Origin: Topomyia yanbarensis
Taxonomy: Eukaryota > Arthropoda > Insecta > Diptera > Culicidae
Reading direction: 5' to 3'
Length of the DNA stretch: 64,000 nucleotides
NCBI RefSeq assembly: GCF_030247195.1
Contig: NC_080671.1
Coordinates: 100,365,845 to 100,429,844 of the forward strand
Part shown: piece by piece, positions 36,916-48,282 of the stretch
Numbering within the stretch: the stretch's first letter is position 1
How the letters are laid out: the number at the start of each line of letters is the position of its first letter
Notes under the pieces: generated by a model
Seen by the model: only the letters and a program-made list of their open reading frames with translations
Database searches by the model: none
Told to the model about the DNA's origin: nothing
Translations under genes and position numbers: made by a program

Positions 36916-36948
36916 CGCATCCCCCGTGCAAAAAAAGAATTTGGTGTA

Positions 36949-37479
36949 AAGTTAAAATTTAGGCCTCAAGATGCTAACGAGCAAAAAGGTTGATTCAAGA
37001 TTACATCAAGCATACTCCAGAATGAGTGAAGAAATAAAAAAGAAGAAACAAATATATCTGTGACAGAAAAAAAACTGTTTCATTTTGCTGTATTACCCAT
37101 CATCTTTCAAAAGAGTACTAATTTCGTTCGAATTTTATCTACTCTTCTCTATATCTCATTGCTCTGAAAATATCATTGGTGCGCATAAAATGGTGGAATC
37201 TGGAATTATGTCTTTTCCGCTTAAAGGTGGGACTTTACTAGTATTCAGGTTCTTCTGAGCACACTGTTAAAATAAGGCAAACCATTTTTTTACAAATGAA
37301 AATGTTTTTGGAATTAAGCCTCTTAACCAATAGGCCCGTGCGAATCTAGAAACTTTGATAAAAATTCAATGGCTTGCTCTGGCAATTTTAGACCGCGATG
37401 TAGTTTTCCACAAAGTTGTGCACAATGAAATTTTCCATCAGATTCTCATTTTTGGCAATATTTGAATGTCTAAAGTACT
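36949..37479. other. Intergenic, no recognised gene
   Basis: AT-rich, unique-looking sequence. Nothing is recognised. Confidence 0.4.
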
Positions 37480-37965
37480 ACCTAGGGGCAAAAATGTGAA
37501 CCAGCTTCATTGAAAAATCTAAGTTTTCAAACAAAAAAACTTTAAAATAAAAAGTTGTTCTGGAGCCCCCGACAGAATATTTTAATTTTACTTTTAAATG
37601 AAAGGGAGAAGCCTATTCTATCTTACGCTGAAGTTTTAGCGAAGCCGATTTTTTTCGAATAAATTGTTCTACCAAACACACCGTGTCCCAGGCTCCGTTC
37701 GCAATTGAGAATATTTTAAACCCCCTCAATAATTTTAACCATAGCACGGGTCGCATGACACTATGGAATTGGGGTTCCCTGTTTGGGGGTTTTACCACCG
37801 GAATAGGTGGTCCGTAGTGTAATTCTTAGCCGGTTGAAACCACCACTACCGACGCTACACGGCTTATCTAGGCTATTCGGAGAAGGAAGCTGACATTGAA
37901 GGACAGCTTCCATAAATGCCGGAACAGCCGTCAGCTAGTGCGCTAGCTTAGTCCTATCACTAAGT
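37480..37965 (-). repeat. Repeat copy: uninterrupted relative of the LINE 5' region
   Basis: On the minus strand, TATGGAAGCTGTCCTTCAAT, GATAAGCCGTGTAGCGTCGG, CAACCGGCTAAGAATTACAC and GACCCGTGCTATGG match 26484-26494 joined to 28494-28712, without the foldback. It is therefore the empty site. Its other end (37480-37690) matches 25640-25845. No coding evidence. Confidence 0.75.
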
Positions 37966-39159
37966 TAGTGTCGGATTCTGATGAGATGAAGTCGTAACGC
38001 ACATGCCATACCTAATTTAACGTTCAATTTATTTTTGAGCCACGAACACCCACCCACATCACTGCTGCAGTTGAATGCCTGGAAAGGTTTATTAGAGAGT
38101 CAGAATTAAAAATTCTGCACGCCACCTTGCTTAGCGAACGGTACAAATCAACCTCTATCTCTCGGCGAACAGGTGCATCATTATCTGATGTAGAGCTGCA
38201 ACAACAACAACAAGCGATCCCCACCCACCCGTCATCGTCGGGTGCAGTGAAAAGTGCCCTGAGTTGCGCTAAAATTTTAAATATTTGAAATGCAATAGAG
38301 AGAATAATTAATAATTTTCGTTTATGCTCGTTTTGCTTTCCGCTCATAAAGCACGCGTCTCTGCCTCGAATGCAAACGAACTGTTGTTTTTAGTACTGCC
38401 TGAAGCGATTAATTATTCTCTCGTTGCACTAGTTCTTTCAGGGCCTACGCCCCGCAACGCAAGTAGGTACATACAACATACCAGTGGAGTGGTGGTGGTG
38501 GGTGATGCACTTCTTTTTCCTCGCTGGCGCATCATCATTATTATCATCCATCCTCGGCAACATGATCATTAGGCCGCCTAGGAGAATCAGCGATCCGCAC
38601 AGGTATTTCGTTCGTCTTGGGGCCATTGGGATTGAGGAACAGAGGAGGTAGATACCAGGAACTCAAATTCACCGCTCAGATGATCAGCCCATAAACATCG
38701 AAAACCCTCATAACCGGGAAAGCCTACATGTGCAAGGAGGCAATGAATATTTCCGTTGTTGCGAGAAGACGTTGTTGGCTCGGCTGCTCTAGTTTCAATT
38801 GGGAAGGAAGAATTGCACGTTTTACGCGTTTTAATAATTGTTTTAACCTTGTTTAAGGGGATAGTCGAATGTGACAGCAATTTTTGCACTTTTCCAGTGA
38901 TTTTTTTTCCTGTAGTACACAAACATTGTAATTTGATGTTTTCATATTACGGCGTACGCAAGTGTAATTTTTTTTATTGATGCTGACTAGTTCAATTAAA
39001 TATTCTAATAATAATTTTCGAATATTATGATTATGATCAGTACATTGAGAACCTCATGTTTTAAGCATCATGGTGACTTTTGGTAAATTGTAGGTGTTTC
39101 GTACGGATCGGTTATATGATTCCGCAATTAATTAAATTAAGAAATTCCCATAGATATTT
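37966..39159. other. Intergenic, no recognised gene
   Basis: Moderately GC-rich between 38040 and 38700, with overlapping frames on both strands and no domain. No RNA gene is recognised. Host 5' regions cannot be excluded. Confidence 0.35.
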
Positions 39160-39620
39160 TTATTTCAAAGGTATATCCCATGAAATTTCAGCAATCGAAT
39201 TTGTATTTTTGTTGCCAAATGTCCTGCATGAAACGTCGAGATTATATGTTATCCAGAAATTTGTTTCGAGAAACAGTCTTTTTGGCAGATTTTGCAACTT
39301 TTTGCCTTTCCCATATGGAAAGGTTGCGCAATCGGTCGTCATTTTGACCTTTTAACCAAGGCATGCAGGACCATTCGATTCAGTTCGCCGAGATCGCAAA
39401 ATGTCTGTGTGTGTATATGTGTTTATGTATGTGTGCGTATGTTTGAGTCAAACAATATCACTCAATATTCTCAGAGATAGCTGAACCGATTTGAACTTAG
39501 TTTAAAATGAACATTATAACGATCCCAAAAGCTGCTATTGAATTTTTAGTTCATCCGATTTCCAATTCCGGCGTTACGGGTTGAAGAGTAGGGCCACACA
39601 GTAAATTTGTTTATTTTAAA
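39160..39620 (+). repeat. Interspersed repeat copy (families of 660-970 and 4620-5480)
   Basis: 39160-39310 repeats the blocks of 660-970. 39290-39620 repeats those of 4620-4975 (TTCAGTTCGCCGAGAT, a TG-rich run, AGCTGAACCGATTT, GCTGCTATTGAATTTTTA, GGCGTTACGGGTTGAAGAGT). The two families thus appear to be one longer repeat. No protein. Confidence 0.6.
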
Positions 39621-40431
39621 TGTTTTAGATAATAAGAATGTGCTCAATTTACTTTTTTTTCTTAATCGTTGCTTTTGATAACTTCTTTAAGGGGGGGAGG
39701 GGGTAAAGGTTTCAGCGTGAAAAAAAATACTTTTTTTGCGAATTTTTTTAGAACTTTGCTCGAAGCAAATTTATCAAAACTTTTGTACATTATAGTGTAT
39801 CATTTCAAAAACACGCTGTAATTTTTCTTTGCAAAAATATCAACAAGCGACTCGGTGACGAAGCTTTTTGTAGAACGTCTGTAGAACATGATTTGCGATG
39901 TGCACTGTCATTCAAAAACTACTTAACCGATTTCTTTCAAACTTTGCATACACTATGTTAAAAACTACAAGGAGTAGCCCTATGGGGTTGCACGAACTGT
40001 AGACGTAGAACTATACTACTTAATGTAAAATATTAATAAATCAATTATATTTCTTACGTACAGTTTAAGCACAACCAATCAACATCGAATGTTACATATT
40101 GAACCAAACCTTCTCGGTTATCAAGTCATTTCATTTGTAGTAGGTGATCGAATCCGATTAAACTTATTTGAGAAGCTCTGAAGAAAGAAGACAGAAAGCC
40201 GTGACTGAATTAATATCTGGAACAAAATCTTTACAGCACAAGATCATCAAACATTTCGATTGTGTGTGTGGTAACCCTCCTAAAGTACGCATACAAATGT
40301 AGCGAATGCAGCGGTCTTAATCATATATCGAAACTATGAATATACAAGAATCGAAAACAATTTTATATATGGACTTGGATGCGTTTTTGCAACGGTTTTT
40401 CGAGTGGCAGTGTATTCATTTATAAATTAGG
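39621..40431. other. Intergenic, no recognised gene
   Basis: AT-rich with a short G run near 39690-39702. Nothing is recognised. Confidence 0.4.
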
Positions 40432-40620
40432 TTTTTTACTGACGCAGTTAACCTCACTTTTCTTGACAGTTCACTAGAACTGTTTACATGGACTTAGAAA
40501 AATTTGTGGACGACTAGATTTGCTCGAAGCAAATCGTAAAGAATTTTTCTAAGTCCATGTAAACAGTACAAGCGAACTGTCAAAAATGAACATCGAGTTC
40601 ATTTGTGACGTCAGTGTAAA
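40432..40620. mobile_element. Palindromic MITE, ~189 bp
   Basis: The arms share TTGACAGTTC, ACTGTTTACATGGACTTAG and AAAAATT and their complements, with outer TTTACTGACG/CGTCAGTGTAAA. The loop GATTTGCTCGAAGCAAATC is itself a perfect dyad. No coding capacity. Confidence 0.75.
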
Positions 40621-41012
40621 GTATTCAATAGGCTTTGAAGTATGTACCTATTAGCAGTATCAAAATAGGATAGGCTGAGTGGAAATGAATCAAGAGAAGT
40701 GGAAATGAATCAATGAATTGAGCGGCCGAAAATAAAAATCGGAAGGACAGAACATGCTTCGTAAAACCCGTTTCAAATATATTAGAATTTAAAAACCGGA
40801 CTGGGACTTCGTAAGAGTCGGATAAAAAAAACCTTCAGTAAAAAAACCGGAAAAAATAATTCCGATTCTTACAAAGTAGGTTTTGTTAACCGACTTTCAA
40901 TCTTGAACATCAAGGCACAGAGAACAGACATCTATGATCGAACAAAAATATTTAAAAAACATGTGTAAACATTTGAATTAATATACGAAAAACACTTGCG
41001 CCGCCACACCAA
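40621..41012. other. Spacer between two palindromic MITEs
   Basis: Contains a direct pair of AAGTGGAAATGAATCAA-like phrases near 40680-40712. No gene. Confidence 0.4.
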
Positions 41013-41187
41013 CCTATCCCAACTATCCGTCAAATCGATTCCGGAACCGGTTCGAAATCCTGGATGGATTCAGCATGGAATCTAGCTCAAAGAAAACAAC
41101 CGATTCCGACTCTATCGGTTGACGCATTTGAGCTGGAATTCATGCTGGAAGTCCGAATCGGTTCCGGACTAGTTTGACTGGGTAGAG
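41013..41187. mobile_element. Palindromic MITE, ~175 bp
   Basis: The left half CCGTCAAATCGATTCCGGAA, then CAGCATGGAATCTAGCTCAAA, is mirrored by the right half TTTGAGCTGGAATTCATGCTG, then CGGTTCCGGACTAGTTTGAC. The arms are about 75 bp with mismatches. No coding capacity. Confidence 0.65.
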
Positions 41188-41403
41188 GAATAACCGCTGT
41201 CAATTCTGTCGCACTCAGCCACAAAAAACATGACGACAGTAGCGCACCTGGTTTAGATATCCAAACTACATTCGAAACCGTTAGAGATTTTACACAAGTT
41301 GAATGCTGAAGATGGACGTCTGTTCTCTGTGCTTAAGGGTAGAATAAACGACATATGATTACACGTATATTTCCAATGTTCAGCTATAGCTGAATCCCGC
41401 AGC

Positions 41404-41850
41404 GTGGCAAGCAGAAAGTTAGCAAAAGTTGAGCAAAGCGAAATTGAAGCTGGCAGATTTTCTGCGAGCATTTTGCGCGAGAATTCTGGCAAAGAATTCG
41501 CTGAAATGCAACAACCGTTTCTGACAGAAGCGGTTAAACCAACCGATGCTGCTCACTTTTATCCAGAATCCAGCCAGAAATGTACGGCCAAGATCTCTGC
41601 ACGCTTCCTGCCACATCTTTGCCAGATGTTTTGCTCGATTCGTGCTAAATTCTACCAGGTAGGAATTGCCAGGATTTTTGCACAGTTTAGGTCCGAGTTA
41701 TGCCAGGGTTTTGCTCGGTTCCTGTCGAAACTTGCCAGAAAACGCGAGCGAAACCGAGTTCGCCCTAGCTCAACTAACCCGACAGGATACGCGCAGAAAT
41801 CTGACAGGGCTGCCAAACCAAGACTTACAAAAATCTAGCAGAGCGGACTC
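41404..41850. repeat. Interspersed repeat S, copy 1
   Basis: Starts CGTGGCAAGCAGAAAGTTAG and ends near CAAAAATCTAGCAG. The first half is rich in CTGGCA, the second in TGCCAG, giving loose dyad symmetry. The same sequence recurs at 49771-50746. The 144-codon frame across it (41404-41838) carries no recognised domain and is broken in copy 2, so I do not call a gene. Confidence 0.65.
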
Positions 41851-42627
41851 TACCAGAAAATTTGCTCACTGGGATAAAGCAACTGTTAAAACCCTATACC
41901 ATCATATGGAGTTTGACAGCGACCTACATATATGGGGCGTTATAGCTATAAAGCCCCAAACAAAGAATTATGTTCGGCACTATGCTCGATATTCAAGCAT
42001 TCCACACGACGTTTTGCATCTTGTGGGTTGATTTAATATCATATCATTCAGAAAATCGACATTTTGTAACTAAACACAGCTTCTAATCATTCGGTTCAAA
42101 ATCAATGTTTTGCCTTTCATGGCAATGATGCTGGCTGTACAGAGACGTCGTCCTTGACAGGGGGCTGGTTAAAACGTTTATAAAACCACGAAAGGTTTGT
42201 TGGGACATGCAGATGAATATATTCTCTTCACGGAATTTTGATTCGTTTGGAAAATTTGTACCTTTTTATTTTTCAAAACAAATCAAACACGTGGTACAAA
42301 AACCAGTCAGCTGATTGCTGAACGTTACGCTTGTGTGCGTCCCATCTCCTATCGGTATAGTACGTTATACCCGCACACAGATGCTGAACGTAACCCGAAC
42401 ATATCCGAGCATAACCGAACCTTTGTTGTTATTTTAGGCATCGCTTCACCTTAAGGACCATCAGTACTCTTGGAAGAAAGAACCGCTACCGCCACCAGAT
42501 ACATCTGGGGAGCAAAGACCGGTTTATGTCCACAGATACCTAGTCCTTAAAAGTTTGGTTCATTTCCGCCGGTTCTCGAAGTGAGAACGCCTACTAGGAG
42601 CGCTGAAATACGTTCATCGCTTCATCC
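41851..42627. other. Intergenic, no recognised gene
   Basis: Mixed composition. Nothing is recognised. Confidence 0.4.
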
Positions 42628-42708
42628 TAGGGGCAGATCACTTGTGATGCATTTTTTAAAAATCAGCTAAATTAAATGCATTTCTTTCCATCAAAATAGA
42701 AATTCGTA

Positions 42709-43426
42709 CACTGAGGAAAAGGCACTTAAGAATTTCATAAGTCACCACTTATGAACTTGTACAATTGTGATTTCATTAGACGCTTATGTATTCCATAATG
42801 GAATACATGAATTTCATAAGTTCGCATTATTGAATCCATAGACGAGTCTTAAGATTATTATAAAGAATAGTATTGTGAAAAGTCATAAGTCAAACAAAAT
42901 TGATGGGATTGGCTTCAAGTTAGGTGTGTTGCAATTGAACTAAACTATCTGTTTCAAATGAGTGGAAAGTAAATGTAAGTATTTATTTTGTGTTCATTGT
43001 CTCATATAATTTGTATATATTTGACAGCACCTTCGCAATATTGTGGTATGACGATGGATGCTTAGCTGAACCATATATGTGCTCAGAAACTTGAGGCTTT
43101 CAAGTAGGTGAACTGGAGACTTGTTTGAATACGTATGTAAATTATGTTGAATGATTTTTAAAATATATGGCTAGAAAAAAGAAATATAAAACGTGTTCTT
43201 ATTTGCAATCTCTTACCATGATGAATAATATACCTAAGTATAATGGCATGAAAATCATAAGAGCATCCTCAGAAATTCATAAGTATGGCTTATGAAATTC
43301 GTAAGTGGCTCAATGGCCAACTTCCCCTCTAAATCATAAGACATACTTATGATTTCTATATGGGATCCTTGTGGCGCAAATTCATAAGTAGTTCTTATGG
43401 ATTTCGATAGTTATTTTATCTCGGTG
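42709..43426. mobile_element. TA-flanked MITE, 718 bp, inside the ITmD37E 5' region
   Basis: Ends CACTGAGGAAAA (left) and CACCGAGATAAAA (right, complement), each abutted by TA (42707-42708, 43427-43428). Inside, TTCATAAGT and ACTTATGAA recur many times near both ends. No coding capacity. It lies about 80 bp inside the host transposon's left end. Confidence 0.8.
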
Positions 43427-43600
43427 TAATATATTTTGCGTTGCGTGTAAAGGGCGAACACGAAATTATTGCGACACATTTAACAGGGCATAACTTTTTT
43501 ACCATTGGGTAAAAAGCAATCAAGTTTTGCACACTTTCTCATTGATGTGTATTGTTTACATGCTGTCAAACTCGAAGTCGTGTTTTTCGATTCAACGAAA

Positions 43601-44622
43601 ATGGAGGTGAACCAACGCGAGTGGAGAGAACAAATTCTTTCCAAACACCTGGAATTTTCTCACCTGTCGCACCGGCAGTTGGGAAAAATGTTGAACATTC
43701 ACCATTCAACCGTCTCCAGAGTGTTGAAGCGGTTCCAGGAGCGGTTGACGTTGGACCACGGCAAAGGAGCTGGAAGAAAACCGGGACTGGAGAACAAAAA
43801 GACGGAGGGAAAGGTGAAGCGGATGATTAAAGCAAATCCCAACGTCTCAAGCCGTGATTTGGCTAAAAAGATCGGCATGTCGCAGAGCTACGTCCAGAAT
43901 GCAAAGAAGAGAGCTGGACTACATACATACAAGGTACAGAACTTCCCAAACCGCGATGAGCGGCAACAATCGTCGGCTAAAACTCGGGCACGGAAGCTCT
44001 ACGAGAAGATGCTGACAAAATATGGCTGCTGTGTGATGGACGACGAAACGTGTATAAAAGCCGATTTTAAGCAAATTCCGGGGTTGGAGTTTTTCACCGG
44101 CAAGAGCAAGTTCTATGTGGACGACACATTTAAGAAGAAGAAAATGTCGAAGTTCGCCTCCAAATATCTCATTTGGCAGGCCATCTGCTCTTGCGGACTG
44201 AGGAGTGAGCCTTTCGTGACAAAGGGTACAGTAAATGGCGAGATCTACAAATCTGAGTGCCTCGAGAAGCGCCTTTTGCCGTTCTTGCAGCAGCACGACG
44301 AAGCTCCGCTATTTTGGCCAGATTTGGTATCATGCCACTATTCTAAAAGTATCCTGGAGTGGTATGAGGCCAATTCTGTCTATTTTGTTCCAAAGTACGT
44401 GAATCCGCCAAACTGTCCGGAGCTGCGCCTGGTGGAGCAGTACTGGGCAATGATGAAGCGGGAACTTCGGAAGAGCAAGAAGACAGTCAAAGACGAGAAG
44501 GACATGTTAAGGAAATGAAAAAAAAAACTGAGAAACTGGTACCGGATGACACTGTAAAGTCTTTGATGGAGGGCATCAAGCGAAAATGCGTTCAATTTTA
44601 CACTCAAGGCTCCATCGATTAA
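43601..44622 (+). pseudogene. DD37E mariner-like transposase, near-complete, C-terminal frameshift
   Basis: The preferred start is the Met at 43601 (MEVNQREWREQILSKH), because the 32 codons upstream look untranslated. Residues about 20-110 form two helix-turn-helix units (HRQLGKMLNIHHSTVSRVLK; SSRDLAKKIGMSQSYVQNAK). The catalytic triad is D148 (MDDET), D241 (WPDLVSCHYS) and E279 (LRLVEQYW), with exactly 37 residues between the last two, the DD37E signature. The frame stops at 44516-44518 beside an A10 run. The remaining ~30 codons (from EKLVPDDTVKSLMEG to QGSID, ending 44622) continue in another frame. A single slip in the homopolymer would explain this. Function in the family is cut-and-paste at TA sites. 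Confidence 0.85.
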
Positions 44623-45803
44623 CTTTTCTTTTGTATAAAATTACCCTAAAATTTTGGTTTGATTTCAAACATTTTAAGACAATTGGCATGACAGCCTTAC
44701 ATTCAACAAAACGTCGAACGAAGTGAATCAGCGTAGGACGTTTGTTGAACAAAATTTTCTGCGATGGAGTGCAAAGTTGATGCAAAAATGGAAATTAAAT
44801 GCATTTTTTCTAATTTGATGCAAATTTGTTATACATTTCTAGAGTGATCTGCCCCTAGCCTTCACCTAACTATGTAAAAAAGGAGTAAATAAAGATGCTT
44901 TAACCCATTATTGCCCAACCTACTTAAGGGGTTACACATTTTTGTTAGGATGAAAAAAATCGAATTTTTGTGAATTAGATATTCTGAAACTACATACGCT
45001 GAGGAAAATTTTCTCAAAGTTTCATTAAGATACTACAACTTGAGTTACAGATATTCATAGACCGCTACCCATTGACCACTCGTAGGCGGTGCGTAGTGTT
45101 TGATACGCTAGACCGTTGACTCGCTGCACCGACAGTAAAACTCGATTATCTCGGAGTTGTATTTTATTGAAAAGTTCATCCGCGGTGATAACGATATCTC
45201 AGGAACCGATTAACCGATCAATCTTAAATTTTCACTGGTTGTTGCTTATTATATCAACTACTCTGTGTACAAAAATAATTTTACTGGAAAGACCACATCA
45301 TTTTTAATGTAGAATACATTTAAGGTTTCAATATAGGGGTCCCGTTTCAAAATATCGGCTGCGGCGCCGCGTCAGATTTTGAACGTTAATAACTTTTATC
45401 ATACTTAACAGAATGATTTGATTTTTAGGCCAATTTGTTGAAAATTTGTTCCTCTATGCTGTATTAAAATTTGAAGTATGTATAACATGTACTAATAACA
45501 AAAAAATGAGTTTTGAAAAATCTTTCGAAAACGACTCGGAAAAGTGAAAATTTTCAGCCCATCCCGCACAGAGCCGTCGTTATGGTAGACCAACCGAACA
45601 ATAAAATAATGAAAAGTTTATATATAGGTCCACTACATGTTTGTTCGTATGGTTATTCGCATTGGGTTGCTTGACGAGAGCACTTGGTGGGGGAAAGACG
45701 GCATATTCCTTTGGTTAGGCCATTAGAAGCCGGAAGGAAAGGAAAGGCTCATGCACGGCACGAGAACGAGGGAGAAAGCGATAGTAGTGCATATTAGCGC
45801 GAT

Positions 45804-45813
45804 TATATAAATA
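45804..45813 (+). promoter_or_regulatory. TATA-like box of H3 pseudogene 1
   Basis: TATATAAATA lies about 55 bp upstream of the H3-like sequence, followed by TTTTTCTCATCATTCGTATT, a plausible arthropod initiator region. The upstream block (GGAAAGGAAAGGC, CACGAGAACGAGGGAG) recurs before pseudogene 2, so the whole promoter was duplicated. Confidence 0.45.
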
Positions 45814-45857
45814 TCTGTCGGTCGGTTTTTCTCATCATTCGTATTCGTTCAAGCACT

Positions 45858-46175
45858 AGCAAGCAGCCAGTCCACCGAAGAAAAGCAGTCGGCGATGACG
45901 ACGGCGGAAAAAGTGCCCCAGCTACTGGTGACTCATCGCAACCCGATCAGGAACTGTCGCCCTGCAAGAATTTCGCCCCAACTAAAGGGCAACAGAGTAG
46001 GCTATCGTTCCAGCGTCTGGGTCGTGAGATTGTGCAGGACTGCAAAGTCGAGCTACGCTTACAAAGCTCAGTCGTAATGATGCCCCGAGAAGCCAACGAT
46101 GCCTACTTGGTCGGTTTGTTCGAGAATGCAAAATAGTGCTTTCTAGCTCACCGTGTCCGCGGGGAGTGCGTCTGA
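45858..46175 (+). pseudogene. H3: Histone H3 pseudogene, copy 1
   Basis: Reading across frames, recognisable H3 segments are [48 protein letters not shown] and, after a deletion, VRGEC before TGA at 46173-46175. These align with the H3 histone fold ([33 protein letters not shown]) and the C-terminal RIRGERA. The N-terminal tail is shortened and frameshifted. The IHAKRVTIMPKDIQLA segment is missing. It cannot encode H3. Confidence 0.85.
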
Positions 46176-46203
46176 ATTATGCTCCCGCAATAAAACAATA
46201 AAC

Positions 46204-46219
46204 GGTTCTTTACAGGACC
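46204..46219 (+). promoter_or_regulatory. Histone-type 3' stem-loop, copy 1 (loop mutated)
   Basis: GGTTCTTTACAGGACC, 28 bp after the H3 stop. It is a decayed version of the canonical GGYYCUUUUCAGRRCC stem-loop of replication-dependent histone mRNAs. Confidence 0.7.
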
Positions 46220-46963
46220 AATTAATTGTGTTCTAATAAGAGTTAAACTGAAATTTACATTTTATGGTGTATAACAAATAATTTTCAGAAAGCAATATAT
46301 GAAATACGATGTGTGGAAAGAAAGAAAGAGAATTTAAATTATCTTCTCTCGCTCGTTTTCGTGCACTGCTTTTCCATTCCTTTCTGCTGCTACTACCATC
46401 ATAACTAAAACGAATGTGCGTGTTCCCCCACCATCTCATGGCCAGTGTTGCCACAATTGCATGTCGCTATAACAATTTGAATTATTTTATTGATCCTCTC
46501 TAGTATTGATAAAATATAGAACATGCAAAGTACACTAGTCGCATGCTTTTATTCGAACTTTTTGGCAGCCTCCGTTGATTAACTGCATAAATCGATTTGT
46601 TTGTGCAGCTCCTTGCTAGTAGCAAACTAAATAGCCTTTATCAGCGCTAACAAATAAAACAAAAGAATTTAAATTTGTGAAAATCTTCTCCTTCCTTCTT
46701 TTCAAATCTGCAACATTCTTTGAAAATATTGTTGGAATGTTGTTATTGAAAAACTGAACATGCAAGTTTGCTAGCACTGGCCACTAGATTGAAGGCGATG
46801 GAAAGACAGAATATTCGTTTTGGTTATGCTAGTATTGGTAGCCGAACGGAAAGGAAAGGCACAGGAATGGCACGAAAACGAGCGGGAGAGCGATAGTAGT
46901 GCTTTCTCGTGTTTTCATATATGAATATTGGTCGTTCGGTTTTTCTCATCATTCGTATTCGTT

Positions 46964-47255
46964 CAAGCACTAGCAAGCAGCCAGTCCACCGGAGGAAAGC
47001 AGTTGGCGATGATGACGGTCCGCAAAAGTGCCCCAGCTACTGGTGGCCCATCGCAACCAACTACCGATCAGGAACTGTCGCCATGCTAGTATTTCGCCCC
47101 AACTAAAGGGCAACGGAGCAACTAATCCGCTGGCTAACATTCCAGCGTCTGGTTCGTAAGGTTGTGTATTACTTCAAAGTCGAGCTACGCTTACAAAACT
47201 CAGCCGTAATGAAGCCACTGATGCCTACTTGGTCGGTTTGTGGGAGTGGGCGTAA
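46964..47255 (+). pseudogene. H3: Histone H3 pseudogene, copy 2
   Basis: Fragments [15 protein letters not shown] tail, KCPSYWW/KSAPATGG (two frames), YRSGTVAM (H3 RYRPGTVAL), EQLIRWLTFQRLVRKVV (H3 ELLIRKLPFQRLVREIA), FKVELRLQNSAVM and a shifted AYLVGL block. It ends at TAA 47253-47255. The promoter-like upstream and the downstream region match copy 1, with a period of about 1.1 kb. Multiple frameshifts make it non-functional. Confidence 0.8.
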
Positions 47256-47272
47256 ATTACAATAAAAGCAAC

Positions 47273-47288
47273 GGTTCTTTTCAGGACC
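47273..47288 (+). promoter_or_regulatory. Histone-type 3' stem-loop, copy 2
   Basis: GGTTCTTTTCAGGACC, 18 bp after the stop of H3 copy 2. The loop is intact and one stem pair is a G-T wobble. Confidence 0.8.
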
Positions 47289-47615
47289 AATCAATTGTGT
47301 TCTAGTGAGAGTTAAACTGAAACTTTTATTTTAAGGTGTGTAGCAAATTTTCAACAAGCAACATAATACGTTGGGTGGAAAGAAGTAGCTTGCACACGGA
47401 ACAAAAATTTAAATTATCCTCTCGCTCGTTTCGTGCACTGCTTTTCCATTCCTTTCTACTGTTATTATCAGTATTACCAAAACGAATGTGTTGTTGCATG
47501 TGTTTAAGAGAAACGTTGAAGTCGCATGCTTCTATTCAAGCTTTTTGGCAGCCCCCGTGAACTAACTGCATTAAATGATTTTTTGTGCAGCTCCGTGCTA
47601 GTAGCAAACAAAATG

Positions 47616-47785
47616 GCCCTACCAGTGTCTGATTCGTGAGATTGTGCAGGATTTCAAAGTCGAGCTAAGCTTATAAAGTTCAGCCGTAATGGTACCCGAA
47701 GAAGCCAGTCTTGTCGTTTTGTTCGAGGCTACAAAACAGTTCGCCAGGCACGTAACTATCATGCCAAAAATATCCAACGATCCAG
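47616..47785 (+). pseudogene. H3: Histone H3 pseudogene, copy 3 (C-terminal half)
   Basis: One frame reads QCLIREIVQDFKVELSL, a TAA stop, SSAVMVPEEASLVVLFEATK, then FARHVTIMPKISN. This aligns with the second half of H3 including HAKRVTIMPKDIQ, which copy 1 has lost. The N-terminal half is absent. Thus each copy keeps parts the others lack. Confidence 0.85.
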
Positions 47786-47818
47786 CGCATCACCATCAAC
47801 ACCAACGCCGATACCAAA

Positions 47819-47834
47819 GGTTCTTTTCAGAACC
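47819..47834 (+). promoter_or_regulatory. Histone-type 3' stem-loop, copy 3 (perfect)
   Basis: GGTTCTTTTCAGAACC, a perfect 6-bp stem with a four-base TTTC loop, followed by ACCATT. It is located as expected downstream of H3 copy 3. Confidence 0.85.
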
Positions 47835-48282
47835 ACCATTATTACCATAGAGAATTATTTGAAAATTTCCCATTCAAACGTGATTCTGTTGAATATTATT
47901 AGTTTTAAATTAACGTCTCGAATTGAAATCACGACGCTCCGGTTATGTGACAGACATTACCCACCCATCTTTTTTTATTGTGACCACGACACCCCATTTC
48001 AATATTTCTGAATGAACAGAAGGTCGAGTTTGGAAAGTTTGTAACTTTCATTGTACTTAACCAAATTACACAATGTTCGCACTAATGATTCAGAAATATG
48101 ATCAGGAATCTTCTGTTAGATTTGTAAATATGTATAATTTACATGAATAAAGAAAAATTGATTTTCAGGAATCAATTATTATCTGTTCTTCCATTGGCCA
48201 GTACTACGCGACTTCCTCATGCTAACAATTAATTTCATCGTTAGCCATCTCCCTCACCAAGGCCAACAACGCCAACAAAACC

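Larger units (their letters stand above)
34090..36946. mobile_element. TA-flanked element with subterminal 33-bp repeat arrays, 2857 bp
   Basis: TA flanks both ends (34088-34089, 36947-36948). TIRs are CACCGGATTCTGTTTTTGCA (left) and CACCAAATTCTTTTTTTGCA (right, complement). Next to each end is an array of the same 33-bp unit in opposite orientation. TA duplication suggests Tc1/mariner-type transposition. The 2.2 kb interior has no recognised transposase; the frame at 35104-35334 has no domain. Confidence 0.65.
42630..44855 (+). mobile_element. ITmD37E mariner-like element with nested MITE
   Basis: TA flanks at 42628-42629 and 44856-44857, and TIR GGGGCAGATCACT at both ends. Removing the inserted MITE leaves about 1.5 kb, the expected size class for this mosquito-centred family. 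It encodes one transposase (43601-44622, frameshifted). Confidence 0.85.

Noticed and set aside
41404..41838. 144-codon plus-strand frame in repeat S
   Set aside because: The second copy of the repeat has stops in it and no domain is recognised. Probably chance openness in a GC-richer repeat.
43505..43600. Upstream Met at 43505 as the DD37E transposase start
   Set aside because: The 32 extra codons look like transposon leader sequence, and the family protein begins close to the MEVNQREW position.
46233..46460. Divergent histone H4 gene opposite H3 copy 1
   Set aside because: A promoter-like block occurs in inverse orientation, but no H4 or other histone motif could be read on the minus strand.
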